The translations under genes and the position numbers were made by a program. The notes under the pieces are model-generated. The model saw only the letters and a list, made by a program, of their open reading frames with translations. It searched no databases and was not told where the DNA came from. Below, in pieces: positions 26,530 to 34,957 of a stretch of 64,000 bases of DNA. Numbering within the stretch: position 1 is the stretch's first letter; the number at the start of each line of letters is the position of its first letter. The stretch comes from Halorubrum sp. JWXQ-INN 858 (GTDB lineage: Archaea; Halobacteriota; Halobacteria; Halobacteriales; Haloferacaceae): assembly GCF_009806985.1 (NCBI RefSeq), contig NZ_WUAX01000008.1, forward strand, positions 278,012 to 342,011, written 5' to 3'.

Positions 26530-26802
26530 TCAGTCGGAGTTCCGCAGCAGCAGGTAGATAACGACGACCAGCAGCAACACGTCGATGCCGGCGATCACCG
26601 TCAGCGGGGTCCCGAACCCCCACTGCCACGCCCACTCGCTATCCCGGGCTTTCGCGTCGTTGTACAGCCACCTGCCGAGAGTCGCCCAGAGGACGAGAAA
26701 CGTCGCCAGCAGGAACAGTTCGTAGCGAGCGACGGTGACGCCCGAGAACTGGTACATCGGTATCTGCGCGAGGGAGAGTACGAGGGAGGGCGGCGGGGAC
26801 AT
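26530..26802 (-). CDS. small membrane protein
   Basis: A 90-residue protein with two hydrophobic helices, one near residues 28-45 (YELFLLATFLVLWATLG) and one at the C-terminus (PLTVIAGIDVLLLVVVIYLLL). Between them is the charged loop WLYNDAKARDSEWAWQWG, in which WLYxDAxARG-like sequence recurs in haloarchaeal membrane proteins. ATG at 26802 is used; a GTG at 26820 would add six residues. No function can be assigned. Confidence 0.65.
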   Translation of the reverse strand: MSPPPSLVLSLAQIPMYQFSGVTVARYELFLLATFLVLWATLGRWLYNDAKARDSEWAWQWGFGTPLTVIAGIDVLLLVVVIYLLLRNSD

Positions 26803-27039
26803 CGACGGTACGGGGTCCACGCTCCAGTTACAAAAGCACCGGCTCTGTTGAAGTCCTCATCGGTGACCCATTCTGCCCCGGTTGCGGTCAGTACAGGAGC
26901 CTTACACACGGGTCGACCTGTTGATCTCCTCGATCGCTGTCAGGGGCGACGTGCGAGATACAGAGGTTGGGTCTAGCGCGTGACTATTGCTGCTGAAATC
27001 TAACAGAAGGGCTATGATTGTATACCTACCACTTCAATT

Positions 27040-27414
27040 GTGCAACGTCGTCGATTTCTCGGTATGGCTGCTTGTAGTGCCGGACTTGCCGGGTGTATGC
27101 AGTCAAGAGGATCAGGCGAGGATGTCTTCGAAGAAGGATCAGCATTCTTCTCCGGTCTGAGTGCAGACAGTGAGTTCTCAGGAACAGTTCGGGTTGTCCC
27201 GTCGTGCCGTGACGAGGCTGTCGAAATCGCAATAACGGATGGTGAACCAGAGGGTTCGATCCCATATACCCGACAAGAACGTGCAGAGAACTGTTCGTTC
27301 GAGGTCTATATTGACGGTGAGCATGTGCAGTCTTTCAGGATCTCAGGTACAGAACGTGTCGGGCTTTATATTGACAGGGACGGAGAACTAGACTTTGCTG
27401 AGGAGATCCTTTGA
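27040..27414 (+). CDS. small Tat lipoprotein of the AT-rich islet
   Basis: A 124-residue protein starting (GTG) MQRRRFLGMAACSAGLAGC: twin Arg, hydrophobic core and lipobox LAGC (Cys19). The mature part has a beta-rich pattern with two further Cys (about 57 and 85) that could pair. Codon use is visibly different from neighbours: many A/T third positions. That suggests later acquisition or weak expression. TATA-like sequence ATTGTATA lies at about 27016-27023. Function unknown. Confidence 0.65.
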   Translation: MQRRRFLGMAACSAGLAGCMQSRGSGEDVFEEGSAFFSGLSADSEFSGTVRVVPSCRDEAVEIAITDGEPEGSIPYTRQERAENCSFEVYIDGEHVQSFRISGTERVGLYIDRDGELDFAEEIL

Positions 27415-27630
27415 TGGATACACACTAAAGGTTTGACTGTACTGACCATCTGTGTGCCTCGGCACTTCGCTTGCTTTATGCAACACTCGCGCCCTGTCTC
27501 TCGCACACCATTCAGAACAGTCTCACGATCGAGTAGGTAGGTGGACGGTCAGTACGCACTCTTCACCAACCAGGTATTTCGAACGAGAACACGTCTGGAA
27601 AGAAGAATTCAAACGGAGTCGGTTGGCAGT

Positions 27631-27783
27631 TCAGTGACTCTCGTGGATGTGTTCGCGCAGCGAATCGGTGTCGTCGAACCGGTCGTTACACGCTGCGCAC
27701 GTGTTGTGGTGGAGTCCGACGTGCTGGCTCACGCTGGCCGCGCTCTGGAACTGTGCATCGCAGTGGGTGCAGGAGTACGCCAT
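27631..27783 (-). CDS. 50-residue two-finger C2H2 zinc-finger protein
   Basis: A 50-residue protein reading MAYSCTHCDAQFQSAASV at its start. Finger 1 is C5-x2-C8-x12-H21-x3-H25 and finger 2 is C29-x2-C32-x12-H45-x4-H50, with the hydrophobic Phe at the canonical place in both (F12, F36). The whole protein is two back-to-back C2H2 fingers. A TATA box CTTTTAAAG lies 26-34 nt before the ATG, fitting a leaderless mRNA. Small zinc-finger proteins are known regulators in haloarchaea; DNA, RNA or protein targets cannot be told. It lies in an AT-richer islet. Confidence 0.8.
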   Translation of the reverse strand: MAYSCTHCDAQFQSAASVSQHVGLHHNTCAACNDRFDDTDSLREHIHESH

Positions 27784-27808
27784 TACGTTAATAACTGAGG
27801 TGCTAAGA

Positions 27809-27817
27809 CTTTAAAAG
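27809..27817 (-). promoter_or_regulatory. TATA box for the C2H2 protein
   Basis: CTTTTAAAG in the gene orientation, 26-34 nt before the ATG at 27783, inside an AT-rich stretch. Confidence 0.55.
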
Positions 27818-28072
27818 GATTATTAACAATATGGTGTGAAAAACTGCTATAGGATACTAATTCAGGTGGCCTGATGACTAAGCAGGGCGTGGACGACGAA
27901 ACGGACGCAGGCCGACGGGCTCCGAACCGGCCGCCTCCCGCGTTCGTCCGCTTCACCCGCGTTATCCGCTTCCGCCCGCTTCACCCAACCGCCCGCACCG
28001 CCCGCTTCCGTCCCCGCGCCGACGACGCGAACGAGGGGATCCCTTTTTGAGGAGTCGGCTGGAATCCCGAGT

Positions 28073-28402
28073 ATGACCGAGTACACCGTCGAGTTCGTCG
28101 GCACCGGCGAGACGATCGAGGTGGCCGACACGGAGACGATCCTCAACCCCTGCATCGAGGAGGGGATCGCCCAGGAGTACTCCTGCCGGGTGGGGATGTG
28201 TCTCGCCTGTTCGGCCGAGATCGTCGAGGGTGAGGTGACCCAGCCGGCGGCGCGCGGGCTCACCGACGAGGAAGCCGAGCGCTACGCGCTCACCTGTATG
28301 GCCCGACCGCAGTCCGACCTCAAACTCGACCGCGGGTCGTACCCGCCGAGCATCGAGGACGACGCCGCCACCGGCGACGCCGCCGCGGCCGACGACGACT
28401 GA
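28073..28402 (+). CDS. 2Fe-2S ferredoxin
   Basis: A 109-residue plant-type ferredoxin domain. The cluster ligands are Cys38, Cys43, Cys46 and Cys75 (CRVGMCLACS ... LTCMARP), i.e. C-x4-C-x2-C-x28-C. It is shorter than the classical haloarchaeal ferredoxin because it lacks the N-terminal acidic insertion, and it ends in an Asp/Ala tail. It is a one-electron carrier in the cytoplasm; the partner is unknown. A CTTTTTGA box lies about 30 nt before the ATG. Confidence 0.9.
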   Translation: MTEYTVEFVGTGETIEVADTETILNPCIEEGIAQEYSCRVGMCLACSAEIVEGEVTQPAARGLTDEEAERYALTCMARPQSDLKLDRGSYPPSIEDDAATGDAAAADDD

Positions 28403-28448
28403 TCCGCGAGAGACTGGCCGTCCTCCCTCTCACCGTCCCCTTCGCGCC

Positions 28449-28754
28449 TCATCGCCGTCCGCCGTCGAGTCCGTCGTCCAGTTCGCGTTCGAGTTCGCCG
28501 AACCGCGGTCCCTTCGAGATCGTTCCGGTCTCCGGGTCCCACTCGATGTAGCCGGCCGCGTCCAGCCTCGGAAGATGCGTCTCGCGGAGCTCCGCCTCGA
28601 CCTCCGCCGGCTGCGTCCCCCGCGGGCGGAGGTCCGCGACCTCGGTCACCGTCCCCTCGGACAGCCCCGCGATCACCTGCATCGCCCGCTCGTCCTCGAC
28701 GACCGACGCCCGGTACGGGCGGTCGTCCTCGTCGCCGTTGTCAGTAGTCATCAT
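28449..28754 (-). CDS. winged-helix protein, DUF7344-like
   Basis: A 101-residue protein whose sequence TEVADLRPRG ... LRETHLPRLDAAGYIEWDP ... TISKGPRF has the order helix, recognition helix and wing of a small winged-helix domain; HLPRLDAAGYIEWDPETGTI is the haloarchaeal DUF7344/ArsR-like signature. It may act as a DNA-binding regulator of its neighbours. It is convergent with the ferredoxin gene and divergent from the FMN reductase gene, about 117 bp from the latter. Confidence 0.72.
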   Translation of the reverse strand: MMTTDNGDEDDRPYRASVVEDERAMQVIAGLSEGTVTEVADLRPRGTQPAEVEAELRETHLPRLDAAGYIEWDPETGTISKGPRFGELERELDDGLDGGRR

Positions 28755-28841
28755 CGATCACCCTCTGAGCGTCGGTTTCGAGCCCGACGTACAAAGTCAT
28801 ATCTCACCGAGGGCCCTCACCGGCCGCGGGTTCGGGACGCC

Positions 28842-28848
28842 TTTTAAG
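28842..28848 (+). promoter_or_regulatory. TATA box for FMN reductase gene
   Basis: TTTTAAG located 24-30 nt before the ATG at 28872; spacing fits leaderless transcription. Confidence 0.5.
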
Positions 28849-28871
28849 TGATCCCTCGTCGTCGGTCCGGC

Positions 28872-29444
28872 ATGAGCGACCCCCTCGTCGCCGGTCTCGT
28901 CGGGAGCCTTCGGGACGCGAGCCACACGCGAACGGCGCTGCGAACGGCCCTGGACGCCGCGGACGGAGCGGGCGCGGAGACGCGGCTCGTCGACCTCCGG
29001 GAGTACGACCTCCCGCCGTTCGACCCGGATCACGAGGACGCCGGGGACGCCGACCGCCTCCGAACCGCCCTCTCCCGGGCCGACACCGTCCTGATCGGGA
29101 CCCCGATGTACCACGGCTCCTACTCCGGCGTGGTGAAGAACGCGATCGACTACTGCGGCTTCGACGAGTTCGAGGGGACGACCGTGGGGCTACTCGGCGT
29201 CGCGGGCGGGGCGTTCCCGATCACCGCGCTCGAACACCTGCGCTCGATCTGCCGCGCGCTCGACGCGTGGGTGATCCCGTATCAGGCGGCCGTCCCGCGC
29301 TCGCACGGCGCCTTCGAGGACGGCGAGTTCCGTGACGACGACCTCCGCGAACGCGTCGAGACGCTCGGCGTACGGGCCGTCGAATACGCCGACATCACGC
29401 CCGACCCGGCGACGTTCGAGAGCGGCCAGAACCGCGGGGCGTGA
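28872..29444 (+). CDS. NAD(P)H-dependent FMN reductase
   Basis: A 190-residue flavodoxin-like protein. GLVGSLRDASHTRTAL (residues 8-23) is the FMN phosphate loop, DTVLIGTPMYHGSYSGVVKNAIDYC (split as ADTVLIGTPMYHG and KNAID) is the family core and VGLLGVAGGAF the third loop. These enzymes reduce FMN, quinones, azo dyes or chromate with NAD(P)H. ATG at 28872 matches the fold start. It is followed 63 bp later by an unknown gene on the same strand. Confidence 0.9.
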   Translation: MSDPLVAGLVGSLRDASHTRTALRTALDAADGAGAETRLVDLREYDLPPFDPDHEDAGDADRLRTALSRADTVLIGTPMYHGSYSGVVKNAIDYCGFDEFEGTTVGLLGVAGGAFPITALEHLRSICRALDAWVIPYQAAVPRSHGAFEDGEFRDDDLRERVETLGVRAVEYADITPDPATFESGQNRGA

Positions 29445-29507
29445 CGAAACGCCTATGCCGACGGATCCCGGAGGGCGGATCGGTCACGGGACGCCCCGGA
29501 CCGAGGA

Positions 29508-30035
29508 GTGTTCAACGTGGAGCCGCTCGAACCGACCGACGACCTGCTCGAATCGCTGTACGTGGTGAACAAGGTCGCAAAGCAGCTCGCCGACGACGCG
29601 ACGGACGCGTACGAGCGCGGCGACGCCACCGAGAGCAACGTCTGTTCGGCACGCAAGGAAGCGCTGTATCGGACAAAAACCGCCGTTTTGAGCCGTATCG
29701 TCGCGAACGATCCCGCGTCGGTAATCGGCGAGTACCACGCCATCAACGGCGACGCGTGGCTCTTCTTGACGGTGAACGGCTGGCACTTCCATCAGCCCCC
29801 GCGCGCCATCGGTAGCGACCTCGCGGACCGGATCAGCGTCTCGAACTCCCCCGATACCCCGCTCGACGCCCCGTACGTCCGCGACCCGACGGTGTCGCGG
29901 TCGGACCGGTCGCTGGAGGAGGCGCTGTGCGGTCTCGCCGACCACGGCGTGAACGCCAACGACCATCTCGCGCAGCCGACGATCTCCGGGGCCGACGACC
30001 GCCTCGTCGACGTGCGGTGGCCGTTCCTGCGGTGA
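29508..30035 (+). CDS. conserved haloarchaeal hypothetical protein
   Basis: A 175-residue soluble protein starting with GTG (MFNVEPLEPTDDLLES). The first 65 residues are helical and charged (KVAKQLADDATDAYERG), the middle has a strand-like WLFLTVNGWHFHQP and the rest is loop-rich, ending DVRWPFLR. No catalytic or binding motif recognised. Same strand as, and 63 bp after, the FMN reductase gene; the pair could share a transcript. Function unknown. Confidence 0.65.
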   Translation: MFNVEPLEPTDDLLESLYVVNKVAKQLADDATDAYERGDATESNVCSARKEALYRTKTAVLSRIVANDPASVIGEYHAINGDAWLFLTVNGWHFHQPPRAIGSDLADRISVSNSPDTPLDAPYVRDPTVSRSDRSLEEALCGLADHGVNANDHLAQPTISGADDRLVDVRWPFLR

Positions 30036-30086
30036 GCCGGCGGCGGCTCGCCGACGATTCGACGGTGGTTTGCGGGGCCGTGACGG

Positions 30087-31067
30087 CTATACCGACTCGC
30101 CGAGCGCCGGGAGTCCCGCCTCGATCTCCTCACGGCGGTCCTCCAACCACTCCGGGAGAACGAGCCGCTCGCCCAGCTCGTCGAGCGGTTCGTCGACGTC
30201 GTATCCGGGCTCCTTCGTGGCGAACTCGAACAGCACGCCGCCGTGGGTCCGGGCGTACACCGAGCGGAACCACTTGCGGTCGATCACCTCGGACGGTCGG
30301 AGCCCGTGGTCCCCGAGCAGGTCCCGCCACGCGGCCTGCTCCGCGTCCGTCACCCGGTAGGCGACGTGGTGAACCGTGCCGGCACCGGGGACGCCCTGCG
30401 GAAGCCCGGACCCGGTGACGACGTCGACGACGAAGCCGAGGTCGCCGGTCGTCTCGAACCGTCGGCGGGAGGTCCCGTCCGCGTCGCCCACGGTCGCGCC
30501 CGCCACGCCCCGCGCGGGCTCGGTACCGGCTTCCTCGTACCCCATCGCCTCGAGCAGCCGAACGGTCGGGCCGGGGTCGGGGAGCGCCAGCTCGACGCCG
30601 AAGAACCCACGTATCGCGTGCGCGGTCGGGACGGGGCCCGCCGGCGGATCGCCCGCGGGAGCGTCCTCCCGACCCACCAGCTCCAGGGGGAGCCCGTCGG
30701 GGTCCGTGAAGGCGACGACGGAGTCGCCGAACCGTTCGACGCGTCGCGTGTCCACGCCGTGCTCCGCGAGCCGGTCCACCCAGTAATCGATGGCGCTCGC
30801 CGGGACCGTGAACGACACCGTCGACGCCTGTCCCGCGCCGGGCTGTCCCGCCCGCGTCCCCGTGTAGGGGAAGAAGGTCATGCTGGTTCCCGGGTTGCCG
30901 GCGTGATCGGCGTAAAACAGGTGGTAGACGCCGACGTCGTCCTGATTGACGCTCCGCTTCACGAGCCGGAGCCCGAGGACATCGGTGTAGAAGGCGTGGT
31001 TCTCCGTGGGATCGCTCGCGATGGCGGTCACGTGGTGGATCCCCGGCGTGGAAAGCGCGTCGGTCAT
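30087..31067 (-). CDS. VOC-family ring-cleaving dioxygenase-like protein
   Basis: A 326-residue two-module vicinal-oxygen-chelate protein. Module 1 starts GIHHVTAIASDPTENHAFY with the metal-ligand His, continues SVNQDDVGVYHLFYAD and contains VAFTDPDGLPLELVGRE with the ligand Glu; module 2 contains TVHHVAYRV and GGVLFEFATKEPGYDVDE. The GYDVDEPxxxLGExLxLP ending is typical of MhqO/MhqA-type enzymes in quinone or hydroquinone resistance. Likely an iron-dependent aromatic-ring dioxygenase. ATG at 31067. Confidence 0.85.
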   Translation of the reverse strand: MTDALSTPGIHHVTAIASDPTENHAFYTDVLGLRLVKRSVNQDDVGVYHLFYADHAGNPGTSMTFFPYTGTRAGQPGAGQASTVSFTVPASAIDYWVDRLAEHGVDTRRVERFGDSVVAFTDPDGLPLELVGREDAPAGDPPAGPVPTAHAIRGFFGVELALPDPGPTVRLLEAMGYEEAGTEPARGVAGATVGDADGTSRRRFETTGDLGFVVDVVTGSGLPQGVPGAGTVHHVAYRVTDAEQAAWRDLLGDHGLRPSEVIDRKWFRSVYARTHGGVLFEFATKEPGYDVDEPLDELGERLVLPEWLEDRREEIEAGLPALGESV

Positions 31068-31158
31068 GCCTCCGCTACGGGGCCCGGACACTTATCGACC
31101 CGTGGACGTCAGGGGTATCACGTGACGCGAGGGTTACCCGAGGGATCCCAGCGGGCGA

Positions 31159-31713
31159 CTACTCGACTTCGGCCTTCTCCTTCGTGACGACTTCGACGTC
31201 GGTGATCCGGGTGTCGGGGTAGCCGCCGTCGGCGTCCTTCTCGGCCGCCTTCACCATGTCCCACACCACGTTGAGCCCGGTCGTCACGCCCTCGAGCGCC
31301 TCCATCTCGCAGCCGGTCTTGCCGGTCGTTTCGACGGCGACCTCCAGGCGAACCCGATCGTCCGCGACCGCGAAGTCGGTGTCGACGTTCGTGATCGGGA
31401 TCTGGTGGCACATCGGGATCGTCTCCCAGGTGTGTTTCACCGCCCCGATCGCGCCGATCCGGGCGGTCGCGAGGACGTCCCCCTTCCCGATCTCGTCGGC
31501 GCGGATCGCGTCGATCGTCGACCGGGTCAGCCGGATCTCTCCGCGGGCGACGGCGCGGCGCTTCGAGTCCGGCTTCGATCCCACGTCGACCATCCGCACC
31601 GCACCGTCGGCGTCCGTATGCGTCAGGTCGTCGGTCGCGCCGCCGGCAGTCGTTCCTTCGGCGGTCGCGTCGTCCGCGACGGGGCCGTCGTCGTTCGGGT
31701 CCTCCTCAGACAT
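31159..31713 (-). CDS. moaC: cyclic pyranopterin monophosphate synthase
   Basis: A 184-residue MoaC that turns the MoaA product into cyclic pyranopterin monophosphate in molybdopterin synthesis. Core motifs: VDVGSKPDSKRRAVARGEI, GDVLATARIGAIGAVKHT, IPMCHQIPITNVD and KTGCEMEALEGVTTGLNVVWDM, with the catalytic Lys/His/Asp set of the family. An N-terminal extension of about 35 acidic residues precedes the core. The ATG overlaps the end of the upstream nnr gene by eight bases, so they form an operon. Confidence 0.94.
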   Translation of the reverse strand: MSEEDPNDDGPVADDATAEGTTAGGATDDLTHTDADGAVRMVDVGSKPDSKRRAVARGEIRLTRSTIDAIRADEIGKGDVLATARIGAIGAVKHTWETIPMCHQIPITNVDTDFAVADDRVRLEVAVETTGKTGCEMEALEGVTTGLNVVWDMVKAAEKDADGGYPDTRITDVEVVTKEKAEVE

Positions 31714-33160
31714 CCTTATAAATCGCGTGCGGGAGCCGATCGATTAAGTCCGTCGCCACGAGGCCGTACCCCCGCTCGGCGACCACGGCGTCGCCCGCCC
31801 GGCCGGTCACGTACGCGCCGACGGCCGCGGCCTGGAACGGGGGCGAGACGGCGGCGAGCCCGCCGACCGTCCCGGCCAGCACGTCCCCGGTGCCACCGAC
31901 GGTCATCCCGGGGTTACCGGTGCGGTTGAGCCGGACGTCGGTCCCGTCGGCGATCACGTCGTACGCCCCCTTCACGAGCAGCGTATGGCTGATCTCAGCC
32001 GCGAACGCGTCGACCAGGTCGGCGCGCTCGTCGGGGTCGGCGGCCGTCTCCCCGCCCATCCCCCGCAGCTCGCCCTGGTGGGGCGTACAGATCAGCTCCG
32101 CTTCCGTCTCCACCGTCGGGACGACCTGGAGCGCGTCGGCGTCGACGACCGCCCGGCCGTCGAACCCCGCGAGGAACCGACGAACGAACTCCAGGGTGCC
32201 GTCCGCGTCGCCGAGCCCCGGACCGAGCACGACGACGTCGTGTCGCTCCGCCAGCGCGGACACCGCGTCGAGGTGGCCGGGCGCGATCCGGTCGCCGGGG
32301 ACCTCGCGGACGATCAGGTCCGCCGAGAACCCCTGCACCTCGCGGGCGATCGACGAGGGACAGGCGACCCGAACGAGGTCCGCGCCGGCCCGCAGCGCCG
32401 CGCGTGCGGAGAGCGTCGGCGCCCCCGTGTAGGGGCCCCCGCCGACGACGAGGACCTCGCCGTTGTCCCCCTTGTGCGAGTCCGGGTCCCGGGTGATCCC
32501 GAGGAGGTCGCCGGGGCCGGTGAACCGCTCCGCGGCGGCGGGGATCCCGATGTCGGCGACCGTGATCGTCGCGTCGAGCCCGTCGAGCCCGGGTTTGGCG
32601 TCGTGGAAGGTGACCACCCGGTCGGCCGGGACCGCGACCGCGTCGGGACCGCCAGTCCGCTTTCCGGTGTCGGCGTCGATCCCCGAGGGGACGTCGACGG
32701 CGACGACGGTCGCGCCGGCGTCGCGCGCGGCGGCGATCGCCGCCGCGGCGGTCCGTTCCGGCTCGCGGAGCGGGCCGGAGACGCCCGTCCCGAGCATCGC
32801 GTCGACGACGACGTCGGGGCTCCCGAGCGCGAGGTCGGCGGCGTCGGCGACGGCCTCGACGGGTACCTCGGCGCGCTCCAGCGCCCGCCAGTTCTCGCGG
32901 GCGATGTCCGTCGCGATCGACTCGGGGCGGCCGAGGAGGTGGACGGAGACGTCGTAGGCGGCGAGGAAGCGGGCCGCGACGAAACCGTCGCCCCCGTTGT
33001 TGCCGCGGCCGCAGACGATCGCTACCGAGGCCCCGGTCTCGGCGACCGCCCGGACCTCGCGGGCGACCGCGTTGCCCGACGACTCCATCAGCTGCTTGCG
33101 CGGAACGCCGAGCGCGGCCGCGTTGGCGTCGACCGCGGCCATCCGGTCGGACGTGATCAT
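31706..33160 (-). CDS. nnr: bifunctional NAD(P)H-hydrate epimerase / dehydratase
   Basis: A 484-residue fusion. The N-terminal YjeF_N epimerase domain has VAIVCGRGNNGGDGFVAARFL (split) with the GNNGGDG motif, residues 50-60. The C-terminal ribokinase-like dehydratase has GPYTGAPTLSARAALRAG, VLGPGLGD, TPHQGELRG and RTGNPGMTVGGTGDVLAG, where NPGMTVGGTGD is the nucleotide-binding signature. It repairs hydrated NADH and NADPH using ADP or ATP. Overlaps moaC by eight bases. TATA-like CTTAATCC lies about 24 nt before the ATG. Confidence 0.93.
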   Translation of the reverse strand: MITSDRMAAVDANAAALGVPRKQLMESSGNAVAREVRAVAETGASVAIVCGRGNNGGDGFVAARFLAAYDVSVHLLGRPESIATDIARENWRALERAEVPVEAVADAADLALGSPDVVVDAMLGTGVSGPLREPERTAAAAIAAARDAGATVVAVDVPSGIDADTGKRTGGPDAVAVPADRVVTFHDAKPGLDGLDATITVADIGIPAAAERFTGPGDLLGITRDPDSHKGDNGEVLVVGGGPYTGAPTLSARAALRAGADLVRVACPSSIAREVQGFSADLIVREVPGDRIAPGHLDAVSALAERHDVVVLGPGLGDADGTLEFVRRFLAGFDGRAVVDADALQVVPTVETEAELICTPHQGELRGMGGETAADPDERADLVDAFAAEISHTLLVKGAYDVIADGTDVRLNRTGNPGMTVGGTGDVLAGTVGGLAAVSPPFQAAAVGAYVTGRAGDAVVAERGYGLVATDLIDRLPHAIYKDV

Positions 33161-33288
33161 GAACGGCGGTTCGGCCGGCGAGGGATTAAGCGTGGGGGCG
33201 AGCGTCGGTCGGGCGTCGATCGGGCGTTTGTCGACCGTCGGCCGGGCGTTGGTCGATCGTCAGTCGGGCGCGGATGATTTATAAGCGA

Positions 33289-34089
33289 TCAGCGGTCCGT
33301 GTCCCCGTCCCGCAGTACCGCTCGCGCGAGCGCGGGCAGGACCTCGGTCACGTCGGCGCGGAGGTCGTACTCGGCGGTCCCGGAGTAGCGGGTGCGGTCG
33401 AGGTTGATCACGGCGAGGGAGCCGTCGCCAACGCGGCCCGGCAGCGACGCGGCGGGGTCGACCGTGAGCGACGAGCCCGCGGCGAGGAAGACGTCGCTGG
33501 CCGCCGCGAGCCGCCGCGCGCGACGCAGCGCGGCGGCGGGGAGCCGCTCGCCGAACAGCACGACGTCGGGCTTATAAACGCCACCACAGTCGCAGGTCGG
33601 CGGGAGCGCGCCGTCCCGCGCCCGGTCGCGTATCGGGCCGGCCTCGCGGGTCTCCCCGCACCGCGCACAGACCACGCGTGCGTTCGTCCCGTGCAGCTCG
33701 ATCACGTCGGCGGTGCCGGCCGCACCGTGGAGCCCGTCGGTGTTCTGGGTGATCACGGCGTCGAGGACGCCCGCCTCGACGAGGGCCGCCAGCGCGTCGT
33801 GTGCGGGGTTCGGCTCGGCACCCCCGTCGGGCTCCATGCGGTCGTACAGGACGAGACGGTCGCGCCAGAAGCCCGCGGGGTCCCGCTCGAACCGGGAGAC
33901 GTGGAAGTCCACCTCGTCGAAGGCGTCGCCCCAGATCCCGCCCTCGCCGCGGAACGTCGGGATTCCGGACGCTGCCGACAGCCCGGCCCCGGTGAGCGCG
34001 ACGGCCCGATCCGCCGCCCGGAGCTCGGCGGCGAGGTCCTCGATAGTCGCGGCGTCTTCGAGGTCGGTGGGAGCGTCGGCGTCGGTCAC
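33289..34089 (-). CDS. cobB: Sir2-family NAD-dependent protein deacylase
   Basis: A 266-residue sirtuin. VALTGAGLSAASGIPTFRG (residues 34-52) binds NAD; TQNTDGLHGAAG carries the Gln-Asn-x-Asp; ELHGT the catalytic His; a zinc ribbon is formed by CARCG and the later CDCGG pair. DVVLFGERLPAAAL is also typical. It removes acyl groups from lysines, in haloarchaea possibly from chromatin proteins or acetyl-CoA synthetase. The start is the ATG at 34089, within the normal family length. Confidence 0.93.
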   Translation of the reverse strand: MTDADAPTDLEDAATIEDLAAELRAADRAVALTGAGLSAASGIPTFRGEGGIWGDAFDEVDFHVSRFERDPAGFWRDRLVLYDRMEPDGGAEPNPAHDALAALVEAGVLDAVITQNTDGLHGAAGTADVIELHGTNARVVCARCGETREAGPIRDRARDGALPPTCDCGGVYKPDVVLFGERLPAAALRRARRLAAASDVFLAAGSSLTVDPAASLPGRVGDGSLAVINLDRTRYSGTAEYDLRADVTEVLPALARAVLRDGDTDR

Positions 34090-34138
34090 GACCGTTTCTC
34101 GGGCGCGGCGGGAGAAAAAGGGGTCGGCGGGTCGCGGC

Positions 34139-34957
34139 TCAGCGCCCTTCGAACTCGGGCTCGCGGTCCTCGAAGAACGCCGCGATCCCCTCCCGTTTGT
34201 CCTCGGTGTCGAACAGCGTCGTGAACAGCTCGGCCTCGTAGTCGATCCCGCCGTCCATCGGCATGCGGGCGCTGGCCTGTACCGCCCGTTTCGTGAACTC
34301 GAGCGCGACCGGGCTCTTCTCGGCGATCGTCCCCGCCAGCTCGTAGACGCGCTCGTCGAACGTCCCGTCGCCGTGGACCTCCTCGACGAGACCGATATCG
34401 GCGGCCTCCGTGGCGTCGATCAGCTCGCCCGACAGCGCGAGCTTCATCGCCTGTCCGGTGCCGACGAGTCGCGGGAGCCGCTGGGTGCCGCCGCCGCCCG
34501 GCATGATCCCGAGGTTGATCTCGGGCTGGCCGATCTTCGCGCGCTCGTGGGCGATCCTGACGTCACACGCCTGCGCCAGCTCGCAGCCGCCGCCGAGCGC
34601 GTGGCCGTTCACGCGGGCGATGACGGGGATCGACGCGTCCGCGATCGTCTCGTAGATCCGCGGGCGCTCGCTTATGCGGCGCTGTTCGAGCCCGTCGCGG
34701 TCCGCGAACTCCGTGATGTCCGCGCCCGCGACGAACGCGCGCCCCTCGTCGTCGCCGGTGATCACGAGGACGCGGACCGCGTCGTCCGCCTCCGCCAGCG
34801 GGACCGCAGCCATGAGCTCAGATCGCACGGTCGCGTTGAGGGCGTTCCGGGCGTCCGGCCGCGAGATGGCGACGGTCGCGACGCGGTCGGCCTCGCCGCC
34901 GACGTCGACCCGGAGCGTCTCGTACTCGGCGTCCGCGAGCCGGTCAGGGTCGCTCAC
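34139..34957 (-). CDS. enoyl-CoA hydratase
   Basis: A 272-residue crotonase-fold enzyme starting with GTG (MSDPDRLADAEYETLR). Oxyanion segment GRAFVAGADITEF, then HALGGGCELAQACDVR and KIGQPEINLGIMPGGGGTQRL. Both hydratase glutamates are present (GGGCE and QPE), so true hydration of 2-enoyl-CoA to 3-hydroxyacyl-CoA is expected. The GTG overlaps the stop of the 3-hydroxyacyl-CoA dehydrogenase gene upstream (GTGA), so the two beta-oxidation steps are coupled. Confidence 0.9.
   Translation of the reverse strand: MSDPDRLADAEYETLRVDVGGEADRVATVAISRPDARNALNATVRSELMAAVPLAEADDAVRVLVITGDDEGRAFVAGADITEFADRDGLEQRRISERPRIYETIADASIPVIARVNGHALGGGCELAQACDVRIAHERAKIGQPEINLGIMPGGGGTQRLPRLVGTGQAMKLALSGELIDATEAADIGLVEEVHGDGTFDERVYELAGTIAEKSPVALEFTKRAVQASARMPMDGGIDYEAELFTTLFDTEDKREGIAAFFEDREPEFEGR

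Noticed and set aside
26841..26925. Plus-strand reading with CPGCG zinc-knuckle-like sequence.
   Set aside because: Only one CxxC pair, no start codon upstream outside the antisense of the small membrane protein gene, and an early stop.
27452..27637. 61-codon plus-strand frame between the lipoprotein and zinc-finger genes.
   Set aside because: No sensible start region, no motif, and it overlaps the end of the zinc-finger gene on the other strand.
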